From the NCBI GenBank assembly GCA_964644025.1, contig CAZXVW010000141.1, positions 1 through 11,440 on the forward strand: 11,440 bases of DNA, given 5' to 3'. A model generated the notes under the pieces. It ran no database searches and was not told where the DNA came from. It saw only the letters and a list, made by a program, of their open reading frames with translations. Position numbers and translations under genes: made by a program. The stretch comes from CAZXVW01 sp964644025. GTDB taxonomy: Bacteria > Acidobacteriota > Terriglobia > Bryobacterales > Bryobacteraceae. This document shows, piece by piece, positions 1 through 6,461 of this stretch; position 1 is the stretch's first letter; every line of letters begins with the position of its first letter.

Positions 1-879
1 GTGGCCTTTCATCTCCTCCAGCGGCGCGGCGTAGATGAACACGATGTTCAGTCCCACGTACAGAACCGCCACCATCACGGTGCCCACCGCCAGCGCAATC
101 GGCAGCGTCCGCGAAGGGCGCCGCAACTCTTCGGCCACATACGTGGCCGCGTTCCACCCGCTGTAGCTCACGTAGATGAACACCAGGCTGATGGCGAACT
201 GCGCCGCCAGTGGGTGCGTGGAGGTCCGCACGGCCGGCTGGGCAAAGTGGTCCCAGCTCCCGGTGCCGGCAAACAAGCCCAGGAGGATGAACGTCGCCAG
301 CACCACCACCTTCATCGCCGTCAGCACGTTCTGCAACCGCGCCACCCGCCGGACGCCGATGAAGTTGATCAGGGTGAAGATGAGGATCAGTGCGCAGGCG
401 GTCACTTGCGCCCCGCCCAGCTTGAGCGACAGCGTCCCCGAACCGAGCGTATACAGTACGTTCTCTTGCTTGGTGAAGGGAAAGAAATAGCCGATGTAAT
501 CGGAAAAGGCCAGCGCTGCGGCGGCGATCGGCGCCGAGAAGCCGGCGAAGAAGGAGACCCAACCGGTCATGAAGCCCCAGGTCGGCCCGTACGCCCGGGT
601 CAGGTAGACGTACTCTCCGCCCGAACTCGGGAAGTTGATGCCCAGTTCGGAATAGCAGAACGCCCCGGCCAGCGCGCAGCCGGCGCCGACCACCCAGATC
701 AGCAGCACCACTGAAGCCCGGCCCAGGTCCCCCGCCAGAAACCCGGTGGTGGTGAAAATCCCCGTCCCGATCATGTTCGACACCACCAGCGCCGTGGCGC
801 TGATAATGCCCAACTGCCGGAGAAGCGGAACGGCCCTGGCGCCGGCCGCTACCGGCGCGCTTGGTTTCACCGGATCCAT
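1..879 (-). CDS. APC-superfamily amino acid permease (N-terminal 293 residues, cut by window edge)
   Basis: Inner-membrane secondary transporter of the amino acid-polyamine-organocation (APC) superfamily, probably importing an amino acid; the substrate cannot be read from sequence. Reading the minus strand from the ATG at 879 gives an uninterrupted frame to base 1, so the C-terminal part lies outside the window. After a short cytoplasmic N-terminus, residues 19-45 form the first membrane segment with the family signature SNMIGTGIF (residues 34-42; the unwound substrate-binding part of TM1 in this family). Further hydrophobic segments follow, including GWVSFFAGFSAPIAAAALAF and the conserved-looking VSYSGWNAATYVAEE. 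The ATG at 879 is the only sensible start: the ATG at 888 hits a stop after two codons. No Shine-Dalgarno sequence precedes it; a TACAAT box lies 7 bases upstream. It is divergent from the exported-protein gene at 1008. Family assignment is secure; a eukaryotic-type CAT/LAT-like subfamily is possible. Confidence 0.9.
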   Translation of the reverse strand, partial: MDPVKPSAPVAAGARAVPLLRQLGIISATALVVSNMIGTGIFTTTGFLAGDLGRASVVLLIWVVGAGCALAGAFCYSELGINFPSSGGEYVYLTRAYGPTWGFMTGWVSFFAGFSAPIAAAALAFSDYIGYFFPFTKQENVLYTLGSGTLSLKLGGAQVTACALILIFTLINFIGVRRVARLQNVLTAMKVVVLATFILLGLFAGTGSWDHFAQPAVRTSTHPLAAQFAISLVFIYVSYSGWNAATYVAEELRRPSRTLPIALAVGTVMVAVLYVGLNIVFIYAAPLEEMKGH

Positions 880-886
880 CTACGCC

Positions 887-892
887 ATTGTA
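887..892 (-). promoter_or_regulatory. Putative -10 box for the permease, leaderless-type spacing
   Basis: On the minus strand the hexamer TACAAT ends 7 bases before the ATG at 879. Transcription starting about 7 bases after the box would begin at or next to the start codon, giving a leaderless or nearly leaderless mRNA, which fits the absence of a Shine-Dalgarno sequence. I could not find a good -35 hexamer. Inference from position and consensus only. Confidence 0.5.
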
Positions 893-967
893 CGCTACTC
901 GCGTGGAGTTCACCGTTGCGCCCCGGATGCCGCCGGGTGGCGCGAAGAATCAGCGCGTTCCGGTGAG

Positions 968-990
968 AGTCCGGCGCCGTTCGCCGGACT
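968..990 (+). promoter_or_regulatory. Perfect 9-bp inverted repeat upstream of exported-protein pair
   Basis: AGTCCGGCG and its exact reverse complement CGCCGGACT flank a 5-base loop CCGTT. The repeat ends 17 bases before the ATG at 1008, and its last T starts a TAGATT hexamer (990-995) that could be a -10 box. It may be an operator over the promoter, or an RNA hairpin if transcription starts upstream. No T-run follows, so it is not a classical intrinsic terminator. Confidence 0.5.
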
Positions 991-1007
991 AGATTTCTGA
1001 GAGACGG

Positions 1008-1466
1008 ATGAGAGCTTTGTGCCTGACCGTAGCGGCTCTGCTGGCTGTCGCGCCCGCGCGGGCCGCCGACCGCGGCGGCAAGGTCCAGTACATCGGCGGC
1101 ACGATAGCCGAGCTGGCCGGCGCCCCGAAGGGCCGGCTGCTGACCATCAACCAGCACTTCCTGGTCTTCGATTCCAGGAAAGCACACTATATGGTCCCGT
1201 GGGAGCGCATCAACCTGCTCGAGTACGGCCAGAAGGTTAACCGGCGGTACGCCATGGCCGTCGTTCTTTCCCCGTTGCTGGTGTTGAGCAAGAGCCGGAA
1301 GCACTTCCTCACCATCGGCTTCACGGACGAGAACGGGCGCCAGCAGGCGATGATTTTCCGCGTGGACAAAAGCGACATCCGGTCCCTGCTCGTCTGCCTG
1401 GAAGCAAAGACGGGCCTTGAGGTGAGCTACCAGGATGAGGAAGCCCGCAAAGCCGGTAAAGGCTAA
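1008..1466 (+). CDS. Small exported protein of unknown function
   Basis: I do not recognise the family. The 152-residue product starts with a typical Sec signal peptide (MRALCLTVAALLAVAPARA, cleavage likely after A19 or A20), so it should be exported to the periplasm. The mature part has about 130 residues, mostly alternating beta-like segments: GTIAEL, GRLLTINQHFLVFD, AHYMVPWERINLLEYGQ, then a short hydrophobic stretch AMAVVLSPLLVLSKS, then KHFLTIGFTDENGRQQAMIFRVDKSDIRSLL, which alternates like a PH-like or SHOCT-adjacent beta fold (weak impression only). There is no lipobox and no obvious catalytic motif. The ATG at 1008 is preceded by a weak GAGACGG. The gene overlaps the next one by 32 bases, so the two are almost certainly co-transcribed, and both products are exported. 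Confidence 0.75.
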   Translation: MRALCLTVAALLAVAPARAADRGGKVQYIGGTIAELAGAPKGRLLTINQHFLVFDSRKAHYMVPWERINLLEYGQKVNRRYAMAVVLSPLLVLSKSRKHFLTIGFTDENGRQQAMIFRVDKSDIRSLLVCLEAKTGLEVSYQDEEARKAGKG

Positions 1467-2085
1467 ACGGCCCGCGCGGCTGTGGCCCCTGCTGCTGTTG
1501 CTGCTGCTGCCCGCGCGGACGCCGGCCCAGGATAACGTGGCGGTCCAGTTGCTGGCGGTGCGCCGCATTCACGTCGAGAAGCTCTCCGGCGACGAGACGG
1601 CCGAACAGATCCGCGACATGATTATCGCCGGCCTTCAGCGGACCGGGCTGTTCGTGCTTACCGAAGACCCGGACCGGGCCGACGCTGTGCTGCGGGGCTC
1701 GGCCGAGGATCTTGTCTATTCCGACACCCATGATACCCGCGAGGGCGTCGATGCACGGGCCACCATCAGCGCGGGCAGGTCCCGTTCGAGCAGTACGCGC
1801 CGGGGGGTCTACATCAATTCCGGGGTCGGCGAGGATTCCTCCAGCCGGATTATCGAGCGCAAACACGAGGCCATGGCCGCGGTTCGCCTGGTCAACAAGG
1901 AAGGCGACATCATCTGGTCCACCACCCAGGAAAGCAAGGGCGCCAAGTTTCGTGGGGCTCGCGCCGATGTCGCTGAAAAGGTCACGCGCCAACTCCTGGA
2001 GGATTACCAGCGCATCAAGAAGAAATTAGCCGGCAAAGCCGCGCCCTCTGCGCCGGCCCGCAAGCTCCCGCCCCCGCCGCGGTGA
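1435..2085 (+). CDS. Exported protein of unknown function, CsgG/TolB-N-like fold suspected
   Basis: A 216-residue protein with a strongly basic n-region (MRKPAKPVKAKRPAR), a leucine-rich core made from a CTG-rich tract at about 1490-1510, and a likely signal peptidase site near ARTPAQ (residues 27-32); no lipobox cysteine. The mature part begins with a beta strand, then an amphipathic helix in DETAEQIRDMIIAGLQRTG, then FVLTEDPDRADAVLRGSAEDL. This strand-helix-strand order (paired with a later AAVRLVNKEGDIIWSTTQES) resembles small periplasmic CsgG, LptE or TolB-N-like domains, in which a protein looks up a component and decides whether it is degraded or assembled; that is inference. A low-complexity Arg/Ser stretch (RSRSSSTRRG) sits mid-protein and the C-terminus is proline-rich. 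The start lies inside the preceding gene, with GAGGTGA at 1419-1425 nine bases before the ATG; no later start keeps the signal peptide. Confidence 0.75.
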   Translation: MRKPAKPVKAKRPARLWPLLLLLLLPARTPAQDNVAVQLLAVRRIHVEKLSGDETAEQIRDMIIAGLQRTGLFVLTEDPDRADAVLRGSAEDLVYSDTHDTREGVDARATISAGRSRSSSTRRGVYINSGVGEDSSSRIIERKHEAMAAVRLVNKEGDIIWSTTQESKGAKFRGARADVAEKVTRQLLEDYQRIKKKLAGKAAPSAPARKLPPPPR

Positions 2086-2114
2086 ACACCCGGTCCCGGC
2101 GGGCCCCTCCGGTG

Positions 2115-2120
2115 TATACT
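2115..2120 (+). promoter_or_regulatory. Possible -10 box for the sulfatase gene
   Basis: TATACT, directly preceded by TG, stands in the 87-base gap between the exported-protein pair and the sulfatase, giving a leader of about 45 bases. No convincing -35 hexamer is visible, so this is a weak call. Confidence 0.35.
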
Positions 2121-2156
2121 GTCAAGCGCGGGAATTGACTGCCGGAAACCCCGGCC

Positions 2157-2162
2157 AGGAGG
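2157..2162 (+). promoter_or_regulatory. Shine-Dalgarno sequence that sets the sulfatase start
   Basis: AGGAGG lies 10 bases before the ATG at 2173. An ATG at 2165 is closer but reads only M-K-Q before a TGA that overlaps the 2173 ATG, so it cannot be the sulfatase start. It could be a three-codon leader coupled to the real start. Confidence 0.75.
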
Positions 2163-2172
2163 CGATGAAACA

Positions 2173-3717
2173 ATGAGTGCGCTGACTCGACGGGAATGGC
2201 TGGCCGGCGCGGGCGCGCTGGCCGGCGCGGCGCGGGCCGCGCAGAAACGGCCGAACATTCTCTTCCTCATGGTGGATGAGATGCGGTGGGACGCGATGGG
2301 CTGCGAAGGGCACCCCCTGGTGCGGACGCCGAACCTGGACCGCCTGGCGCGCCAGGGCAGCCGGTTCGCCAATTGCTACACCGTGTCGCCGGTCTGTTCG
2401 CCGTCGCGCGCCTCGGTGTTTACGGGCCGCTACACGCATGTCCACGGCGTCGAAATGAACGGCATCCCAGCCCATCCCGGCGAGATCTTTCTCCCCACCA
2501 TTCTCCGCCATTACGGCTATCACACGGCCATCTCCGGCAAGCTGCATTACACACCCAAGCCCTTCGCCTACGGCTTCGACCAGTTCTGGACCTTCAGCAA
2601 CGAAGGGCCGAAGCCGGAGCTGGGCTACGCAGCGTACCTAAAGCGGAAGTACGGCTCTCCGGCGCGGTTCCCCCGCAAGCCCGGCACCTGTCCCTGGCCC
2701 GACGATCCGTTGGGCCGCGATGTCGGCCTGTTCCGGTACCCGCGAGAGGACTTTGAGGCCGAGTGGATCACCAGGCACGCGCTGGACTACCTCAGGAGCC
2801 GGAAGGGAGATCCCCAGCCCTGGTTCCTGTTCACCAGCTATCTGAAGCCGCATTCCCCGTCGGTGGAACCGGAGCCTTACTTCAGCATGTACGATCCGGC
2901 TTCAATCCAGCCGCCGAAGCTGCCGCCCAACGCCCGCGAGATTCGCGCCGCACAGCGCGACCGCGCCAAGCGCCATTACGTGGACGACGAGCGCATGGTC
3001 CGCGTCATGAGCGCCAAGTACTACGGCGCCATCACGCACATCGATCACCTGATCGGCAACTTGCTGGCCGAGCTGGACCGCCTCGGCATGGCCAACAATA
3101 CGCTGGTTCTGTTCACCGCCGATCACGGCAACATGCTGGGTGATCACGGCCGCTGGTTTAAAGGCGTTCAGTACGAAGGGTCGGCGCACATTCCCCTGCT
3201 ATGGAAGTGGCCCGAGGGGGATCCGCGGAACGACGGCCGCGTCGTCGACCAGGTGGTGGAAAACACGGACCTGATGCCGTCGCTGCTCGAAGCCGTCGGG
3301 TTACCAGTCCCCGATGGGGTGCAGGGACGCAGTTTTCTGAAGCTGGCGCGCGGCCAGGATCCGGACTGGAAAAGCTCCTGCTTCTCCCAGCTCAACGCGG
3401 GCATGGTGATGCACGAAAGCTGGAAACTGATCGACAATAGCCGGAACGGCACGGGACCGTTTGAGCTTTACGATTTGCGCAACGACCCGAAAGAGGAGCG
3501 GAACCTGGCCGATGATCCGAAGCAGCGGGACCGCGTGGCCCACTACCGCGCCGAGCTGGCCCGCTGGCGCGCCGAGCGCCCCGCTCCCATCCGGGTGCCG
3601 GGCCTGTCCACCCCGGCCTACGCACAGATCACCGAGGAAGAGCGACAAAAGGCCATTCCAAAAGCCCGGCGGGACGCGACGCGCCTTCGCCGCCAGCGCC
3701 CGGCCGCTACCCGGTGA
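2173..3717 (+). CDS. Sulfatase (S1 family, formylglycine-dependent), Tat-type signal
   Basis: Hydrolyses a sulfate ester on an organic substrate (carbohydrate, choline or aryl; not decidable here). The 514-residue length is typical of S1 sulfatases. The N-terminus carries a twin arginine (LTRREWL, R6-R7) followed by an Ala/Gly-rich hydrophobic stretch ending near ARAA (residues 20-23), so export of a folded protein by the Tat route is likely. The catalytic core starts at PNILFLMVDEMRWDA: D35 is the expected Ca ligand, and position 36 is E rather than the commoner D or Q. C75-S-P-S-R79 is the C-x-P-x-R signature whose cysteine is converted to formylglycine. D317-H318-G319 and the following GDHGRWFKG (K330) complete the metal and sulfate site. 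The C-terminal subdomain includes FELYDLRNDPKEERNLADD, standard for the family. No maturation enzyme (FGE or anSME) is in the window. The stop is only 10 bases from the convergent acylphosphatase stop. Confidence 0.93.
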   Translation: MSALTRREWLAGAGALAGAARAAQKRPNILFLMVDEMRWDAMGCEGHPLVRTPNLDRLARQGSRFANCYTVSPVCSPSRASVFTGRYTHVHGVEMNGIPAHPGEIFLPTILRHYGYHTAISGKLHYTPKPFAYGFDQFWTFSNEGPKPELGYAAYLKRKYGSPARFPRKPGTCPWPDDPLGRDVGLFRYPREDFEAEWITRHALDYLRSRKGDPQPWFLFTSYLKPHSPSVEPEPYFSMYDPASIQPPKLPPNAREIRAAQRDRAKRHYVDDERMVRVMSAKYYGAITHIDHLIGNLLAELDRLGMANNTLVLFTADHGNMLGDHGRWFKGVQYEGSAHIPLLWKWPEGDPRNDGRVVDQVVENTDLMPSLLEAVGLPVPDGVQGRSFLKLARGQDPDWKSSCFSQLNAGMVMHESWKLIDNSRNGTGPFELYDLRNDPKEERNLADDPKQRDRVAHYRAELARWRAERPAPIRVPGLSTPAYAQITEEERQKAIPKARRDATRLRRQRPAATR

Positions 3718-3727
3718 AGCGGGTAAG

Positions 3728-4021
3728 CTACCAGGCGATGCGGAAGCCGGCTCGCTTTTCCACCGCCGCTTCCTGTTCCTCGACCCCCCGCACGTCGGCC
3801 CAGCGAGGGCCTTGCCAGAGCAGGCTGCTCAGTTCCTTGAGCTGCTCCGGCGTACCCACCGCGTACACCTCCACGCGGCCGTCATCCAGGTTGCGCGTAT
3901 AGCCGGTAATGCCAAGTTCATGCGCCGCCAGTTCCACAAAATAGCGGAAACCCACGCCTTGCACGCGGCCGCGAACGAAGTAGCGGCGGGCGATCTGCTT
4001 GTTCGACGCCGGCGGGCTCAT
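3728..4021 (-). CDS. acyP: Acylphosphatase
   Basis: Small cytoplasmic enzyme that hydrolyses carboxyl-phosphate bonds such as those of acetyl phosphate or 1,3-bisphosphoglycerate. The 97-residue product matches the usual 90-100. The signature GRVQGVGFRYFV (residues 18-29) contains the phosphate-binding loop and the catalytic arginine (R26); the catalytic asparagine is N44 within GYTRNLDDGRVEVYA. It runs convergent to the sulfatase and divergent from hemB. The ATG at 4021 has no Shine-Dalgarno sequence but has a TAAACT box 9 bases upstream, which suggests leaderless initiation. The N-terminal extension MSPPASNKQIARR is a little longer than in minimal family members. Identification is secure. 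Confidence 0.95.
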   Translation of the reverse strand: MSPPASNKQIARRYFVRGRVQGVGFRYFVELAAHELGITGYTRNLDDGRVEVYAVGTPEQLKELSSLLWQGPRWADVRGVEEQEAAVEKRAGFRIAW

Positions 4022-4030
4022 CGAACAGAA

Positions 4031-4036
4031 AGTTTA
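4031..4036 (-). promoter_or_regulatory. Putative -10 box for acyP, leaderless-type spacing
   Basis: Minus-strand TAAACT ends 9 bases before the acyP ATG at 4021. A transcript starting 6-8 bases after the box would have at most about 3 leader bases. No Shine-Dalgarno sequence is present. The -35 region is weak (TTATCC at best). Confidence 0.45.
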
Positions 4037-4078
4037 ACAAAATCACGGGCCGGGATAACGCTGGCGGGCACGGGGCGC

Positions 4079-4084
4079 TACAAT
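4079..4084 (+). promoter_or_regulatory. Putative -10 box for hemB, leaderless-type spacing
   Basis: TACAAT ends 8 bases before the hemB ATG at 4093. Together with the lack of any Shine-Dalgarno sequence this points to a leaderless or nearly leaderless transcript. It shares a 71-base divergent spacer with the acyP promoter. Confidence 0.5.
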
Positions 4085-4092
4085 CCTAACGT

Positions 4093-5064
4093 ATGGCCTT
4101 CCCAATTCATCGTCTCCGCCGGCTTCGTTCCACCGAATCCATCCGCCGGCTGGTGCGCGAAACGCACCTGCGGCCGGAGAACTTCATCCTTCCCCTGTTC
4201 GTCTGTCCGGGCGAGGGCGTGCGCCGCGAGATCGGCGCCATGCCCGGCAACCACCAGCTTTCGATCGACGAGCTGGTCACCGAGTGCGAGCAAGCCGCCT
4301 CGCTCGCCCTCGGCGGCGTCATTTTGTTCGGCATCCCGGAGTGGAAGGACGAGCTCGCCTCCGGCGCTTACGCCGAAGACGGAATCGTCCAGCGGGCTGT
4401 CCGGGCGGTCAAACGGGAGGTCCCGGAGCTGCTCGTCATCACCGACGTCTGCAACTGCGAGTACACCAGCCACGGCCATTGCGGCAAGGTGGTGGACGGG
4501 GATGTGGACAACGACGCCACGCTCGAGTGGCTGGCGGCCACCGCGGTCTCGCATGCCCGGGCCGGCGCCGATGTGGTGGCGCCATCGGACATGATGGACG
4601 GCCGCGTCGCCGCCATCCGCCGGGCGCTCGACCAGGCCGGCTTTCAAAAAGTGCCCATCCTGTCCTACGCCGCGAAGTTCGCCTCGGTCTTCTACGGTCC
4701 GTTCCGCGAGGCCGCCGAGTCCGCGCCGCAGTTCGGCGACCGGCGCAGTTACCAGATGGACCCGCCGAACGCCCGCGAGGCGATGCGCGAAATCGAACTG
4801 GACATCGAGGAGGGCGCTGACATGATCATGGTGAAGCCCGCCATGCCCTACCTGGACCTGATCCGCATGGCCCGGGACCGCTTCGACGTGCCCGTGGCCG
4901 CCTACCAGGTTTCCGGCGAATTCAGCATGATCGTCGCGGCCGCGCGCAACGGCTGGCTGGACCGCGACCGCGCCATGATGGAATCGCTGATTTCGATCCG
5001 CCGCGCGGGCGCGAGCATCATCCTCACCTACTTCGCCAAGGATGCCGCACGCCGGTTGAGCTGA
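4093..5064 (+). CDS. hemB: Delta-aminolevulinic acid dehydratase (porphobilinogen synthase), zinc type
   Basis: Condenses two 5-aminolevulinate molecules to porphobilinogen, the second committed step of heme and other tetrapyrrole synthesis, in the cytoplasm. The 323-residue length is standard. The two Schiff-base lysines are visible: K195 in LSYAAKFASVFYGPF and K248 in MIMVKPAMPYLD. The active-site metal motif is DVCNCEYTSHGHCG with cysteines C120, C122 and C130, which marks the Zn-dependent class rather than the Asp-bearing Mg class. The C-terminus RRAGASIILTYFAKDAARRL is typical. The ATG at 4093 gives the expected N-terminus (a short arm followed by RLRRLRSTESIRRLVRET). The gene stands alone: no other hem gene is nearby, the upstream gene is divergent and the downstream one convergent. 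Confidence 0.97.
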   Translation: MAFPIHRLRRLRSTESIRRLVRETHLRPENFILPLFVCPGEGVRREIGAMPGNHQLSIDELVTECEQAASLALGGVILFGIPEWKDELASGAYAEDGIVQRAVRAVKREVPELLVITDVCNCEYTSHGHCGKVVDGDVDNDATLEWLAATAVSHARAGADVVAPSDMMDGRVAAIRRALDQAGFQKVPILSYAAKFASVFYGPFREAAESAPQFGDRRSYQMDPPNAREAMREIELDIEEGADMIMVKPAMPYLDLIRMARDRFDVPVAAYQVSGEFSMIVAAARNGWLDRDRAMMESLISIRRAGASIILTYFAKDAARRLS

Positions 5065-5110
5065 GCCGCGGGCGCGCAGCCCGTCTTCGCCCGCCCACGG
5101 CGCCTGCGGC
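5065..5110. terminator. GC-rich hairpin between convergent hemB and alpha-galactosidase genes
   Basis: Immediately after the hemB stop, GCCGCGGGCGC (5065-5075) can pair over 11 positions (one G-T wobble) with GCGCCTGCGGC (5100-5110), around a 24-base loop. It sits in the 56-base space between two convergent genes and could stop transcription from both sides. No T-run follows on either strand, so it is not a canonical intrinsic terminator; it may act with Rho or only protect the 3' ends. Confidence 0.4.
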
Positions 5111-5120
5111 CCGGGAAAAG

Positions 5121-6317
5121 TTACGGCTTGATTTTGACCATCACCACGCCGTGCGAAGGAACCGGCGCCGTGAAACGGCCGGTGAAATCGCCGAGGTCCT
5201 TCTTCTGCCACAGGTCGCGCACGGCGGCCCGCAAGTGGGCCGGGTAGCCGAGTTCCTCCCAGCGCACGGTGATCTTCTGTTCCGTCTTCGAGCGGTTCAG
5301 CAGCGCAACGGCGCGGCTGCCGTCGGCCAACTGCTTGGCCCATACTTCCAGGTCGCCATCGTCGTGGACCTTGCGCCCCTGCATCCCGAGCGGGTCCTGG
5401 TCCACCGCGATCACCTCTTTATTAATAAGAATGTCGCGGATCTCCGGCGACATGCTGCGCAAGTCATTGCCGGCCATCAGCGGTGCGGCCAGGATGCACC
5501 AGAGGCTGAAGTGCGCCCGGTACTCGGTCGTGGTCATGCCGCCGTTGCCCACTTCCAGCATGTCGGGGTCGTTCCAATGGCCGGGCCCGGCGTAGACCTC
5601 GAGACCCACCTGGTGATCGAGAATCCTCGTCCAGCCCCCACCGGTGGAGTTCGGCCGCCCGCAATCCCAGCAGTCCCTGATATCGCCGGTGGTGCGCCAG
5701 AGGTTGCCGACGTCGCCGGCCCACAGCCAGGGCTGGGTGCTGCCCCATTCGCAGATGCTGAAGACGATGGGACGGCCCGCTTTCGCCAGCGCATCCCGCA
5801 TGAGCGAGTAGGAAGCCCGGGAGTCCTGCGTGCTGTGATTGCACCAGTCGTACTTGAGATAATCCACGCCCCAGGCCGCGTACTGGCGGGCGTCCTGGAA
5901 TTCGTAGCCGCGGCTGCCCGGACGCTTCTGGCATGTCTTGGTGCCGGCGTCGGAATAGATGCCGAACTTCAGGCCCTTGGAGTGCACGTAATCGGCCAGG
6001 GCTTTCATCCCGGAGGGGAAACGCTTTGGGTCTGGAACGATGTTGCCCTCCGCGTCGCGGCTAACCTGCCAGCAATCGTCGATCACCACGTATTCGTAGC
6101 CGGCGTCTTTCATGCCGGAAGTAACCATGGCGTCGGCCGTCTGCCGGATCAGGTCTTCGCTCACGTTGCAGTGGAACTTGTTCCAACTGTTCCAGCCCAT
6201 GGGAGGCGTCCGCGCCAGGCCGTTCTCTAACGCCAATGCCATCGGCGCCGCCGGGAGCAAACTTCCGAGAACCACGCAGGCGGATGCCACACGAACGAAT
6301 CGGTTGCCTCGCTTCAT
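5121..6317 (-). CDS. Secreted alpha-galactosidase, glycoside hydrolase family 27
   Basis: Retaining hydrolase that removes terminal alpha-1,6 (or related) galactose from oligosaccharides such as melibiose and raffinose, or from galactomannan. Using the ATG at 6317 the product has 398 residues: a signal peptide (basic MKRGNRFVRV, hydrophobic core, cleavage near residue 29), the GH27 barrel from about residue 32 (LARTPPMGWNSWNKFHCNVSE, the family opening), and a C-terminal beta domain from about 315. The nucleophile is D157 in VDYLKYDWCN; the acid/base is D212 in WRTTGDIRDCWD. GHWNDPDMLEVGNGG (residues 246-260) is another family hallmark. The start at 6317 is preferred because AAGGA lies 8 bases upstream (6326-6330) and a signal peptide follows at once; the frame stays open to 6428, but that extension is Pro/Gly/Arg-rich and crosses a palindromic repeat. 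Same strand as the ACT gene but 144 bases apart. Confidence 0.95.
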   Translation of the reverse strand: MKRGNRFVRVASACVVLGSLLPAAPMALALENGLARTPPMGWNSWNKFHCNVSEDLIRQTADAMVTSGMKDAGYEYVVIDDCWQVSRDAEGNIVPDPKRFPSGMKALADYVHSKGLKFGIYSDAGTKTCQKRPGSRGYEFQDARQYAAWGVDYLKYDWCNHSTQDSRASYSLMRDALAKAGRPIVFSICEWGSTQPWLWAGDVGNLWRTTGDIRDCWDCGRPNSTGGGWTRILDHQVGLEVYAGPGHWNDPDMLEVGNGGMTTTEYRAHFSLWCILAAPLMAGNDLRSMSPEIRDILINKEVIAVDQDPLGMQGRKVHDDGDLEVWAKQLADGSRAVALLNRSKTEQKITVRWEELGYPAHLRAAVRDLWQKKDLGDFTGRFTAPVPSHGVVMVKIKP

Positions 6318-6384
6318 CTCACTGTTCCTTATCCTAATGATTACCGTCCGGCGGCGGGCGCCGGGTCCACGCGCAGCAGCGTCC

Positions 6385-6410
6385 CCCGGGGCTAAAGCCC
6401 CACGCGGTGG
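6385..6410. repeat. REP-like palindrome
   Basis: GGGGCTAAAGCCCC (6388-6401) is a perfect palindrome with arms GGGGCT/AGCCCC around AA. A second short palindrome, CCACGCGGTGG (6400-6410), abuts it. It lies in the 144-base gap between two same-strand genes. Motifs of the form GGGGCT-AA-AGCCCC are common extragenic repeats in many bacterial genomes, but only one copy is in this window, so repeat status is inferred. No T-run follows on the minus strand. Confidence 0.5.
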
Positions 6411-6461
6411 CGCGCACACTCCTCCCACCCTGCCGGGAACGACTGCGGCTTCGTTGCGGGT

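Noticed and set aside
1..714. Long plus-strand open frame (His/Arg/Gln-rich product)
   Set aside because: It is antisense to the permease, whose membrane segments and GTGIF motif are clear; the composition is typical of a GC-rich shadow frame.
1490..1512. CTG-repeat microsatellite
   Set aside because: It encodes the leucine core of a signal peptide, so codon preference explains it without invoking repeat expansion.
2135..2140. TTGACT as a -35 box for the sulfatase
   Set aside because: The matching -10 position falls on the AGGAGG ribosome binding site and no TANNNT is present there.
4078..5343. 421-codon minus-strand open frame over hemB
   Set aside because: Antisense to hemB and runs into the alpha-galactosidase region; its product is low-complexity with no motif.
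5151..6230. 359-codon plus-strand open frame over the alpha-galactosidase
   Set aside because: Antisense shadow; the minus strand has complete GH27 catalytic motifs.
6318..6428. 37-residue N-terminal extension of the alpha-galactosidase
   Set aside because: It would cross the REP-like palindrome and precede the signal peptide; the ATG at 6317 has a Shine-Dalgarno sequence and starts directly with the leader peptide.
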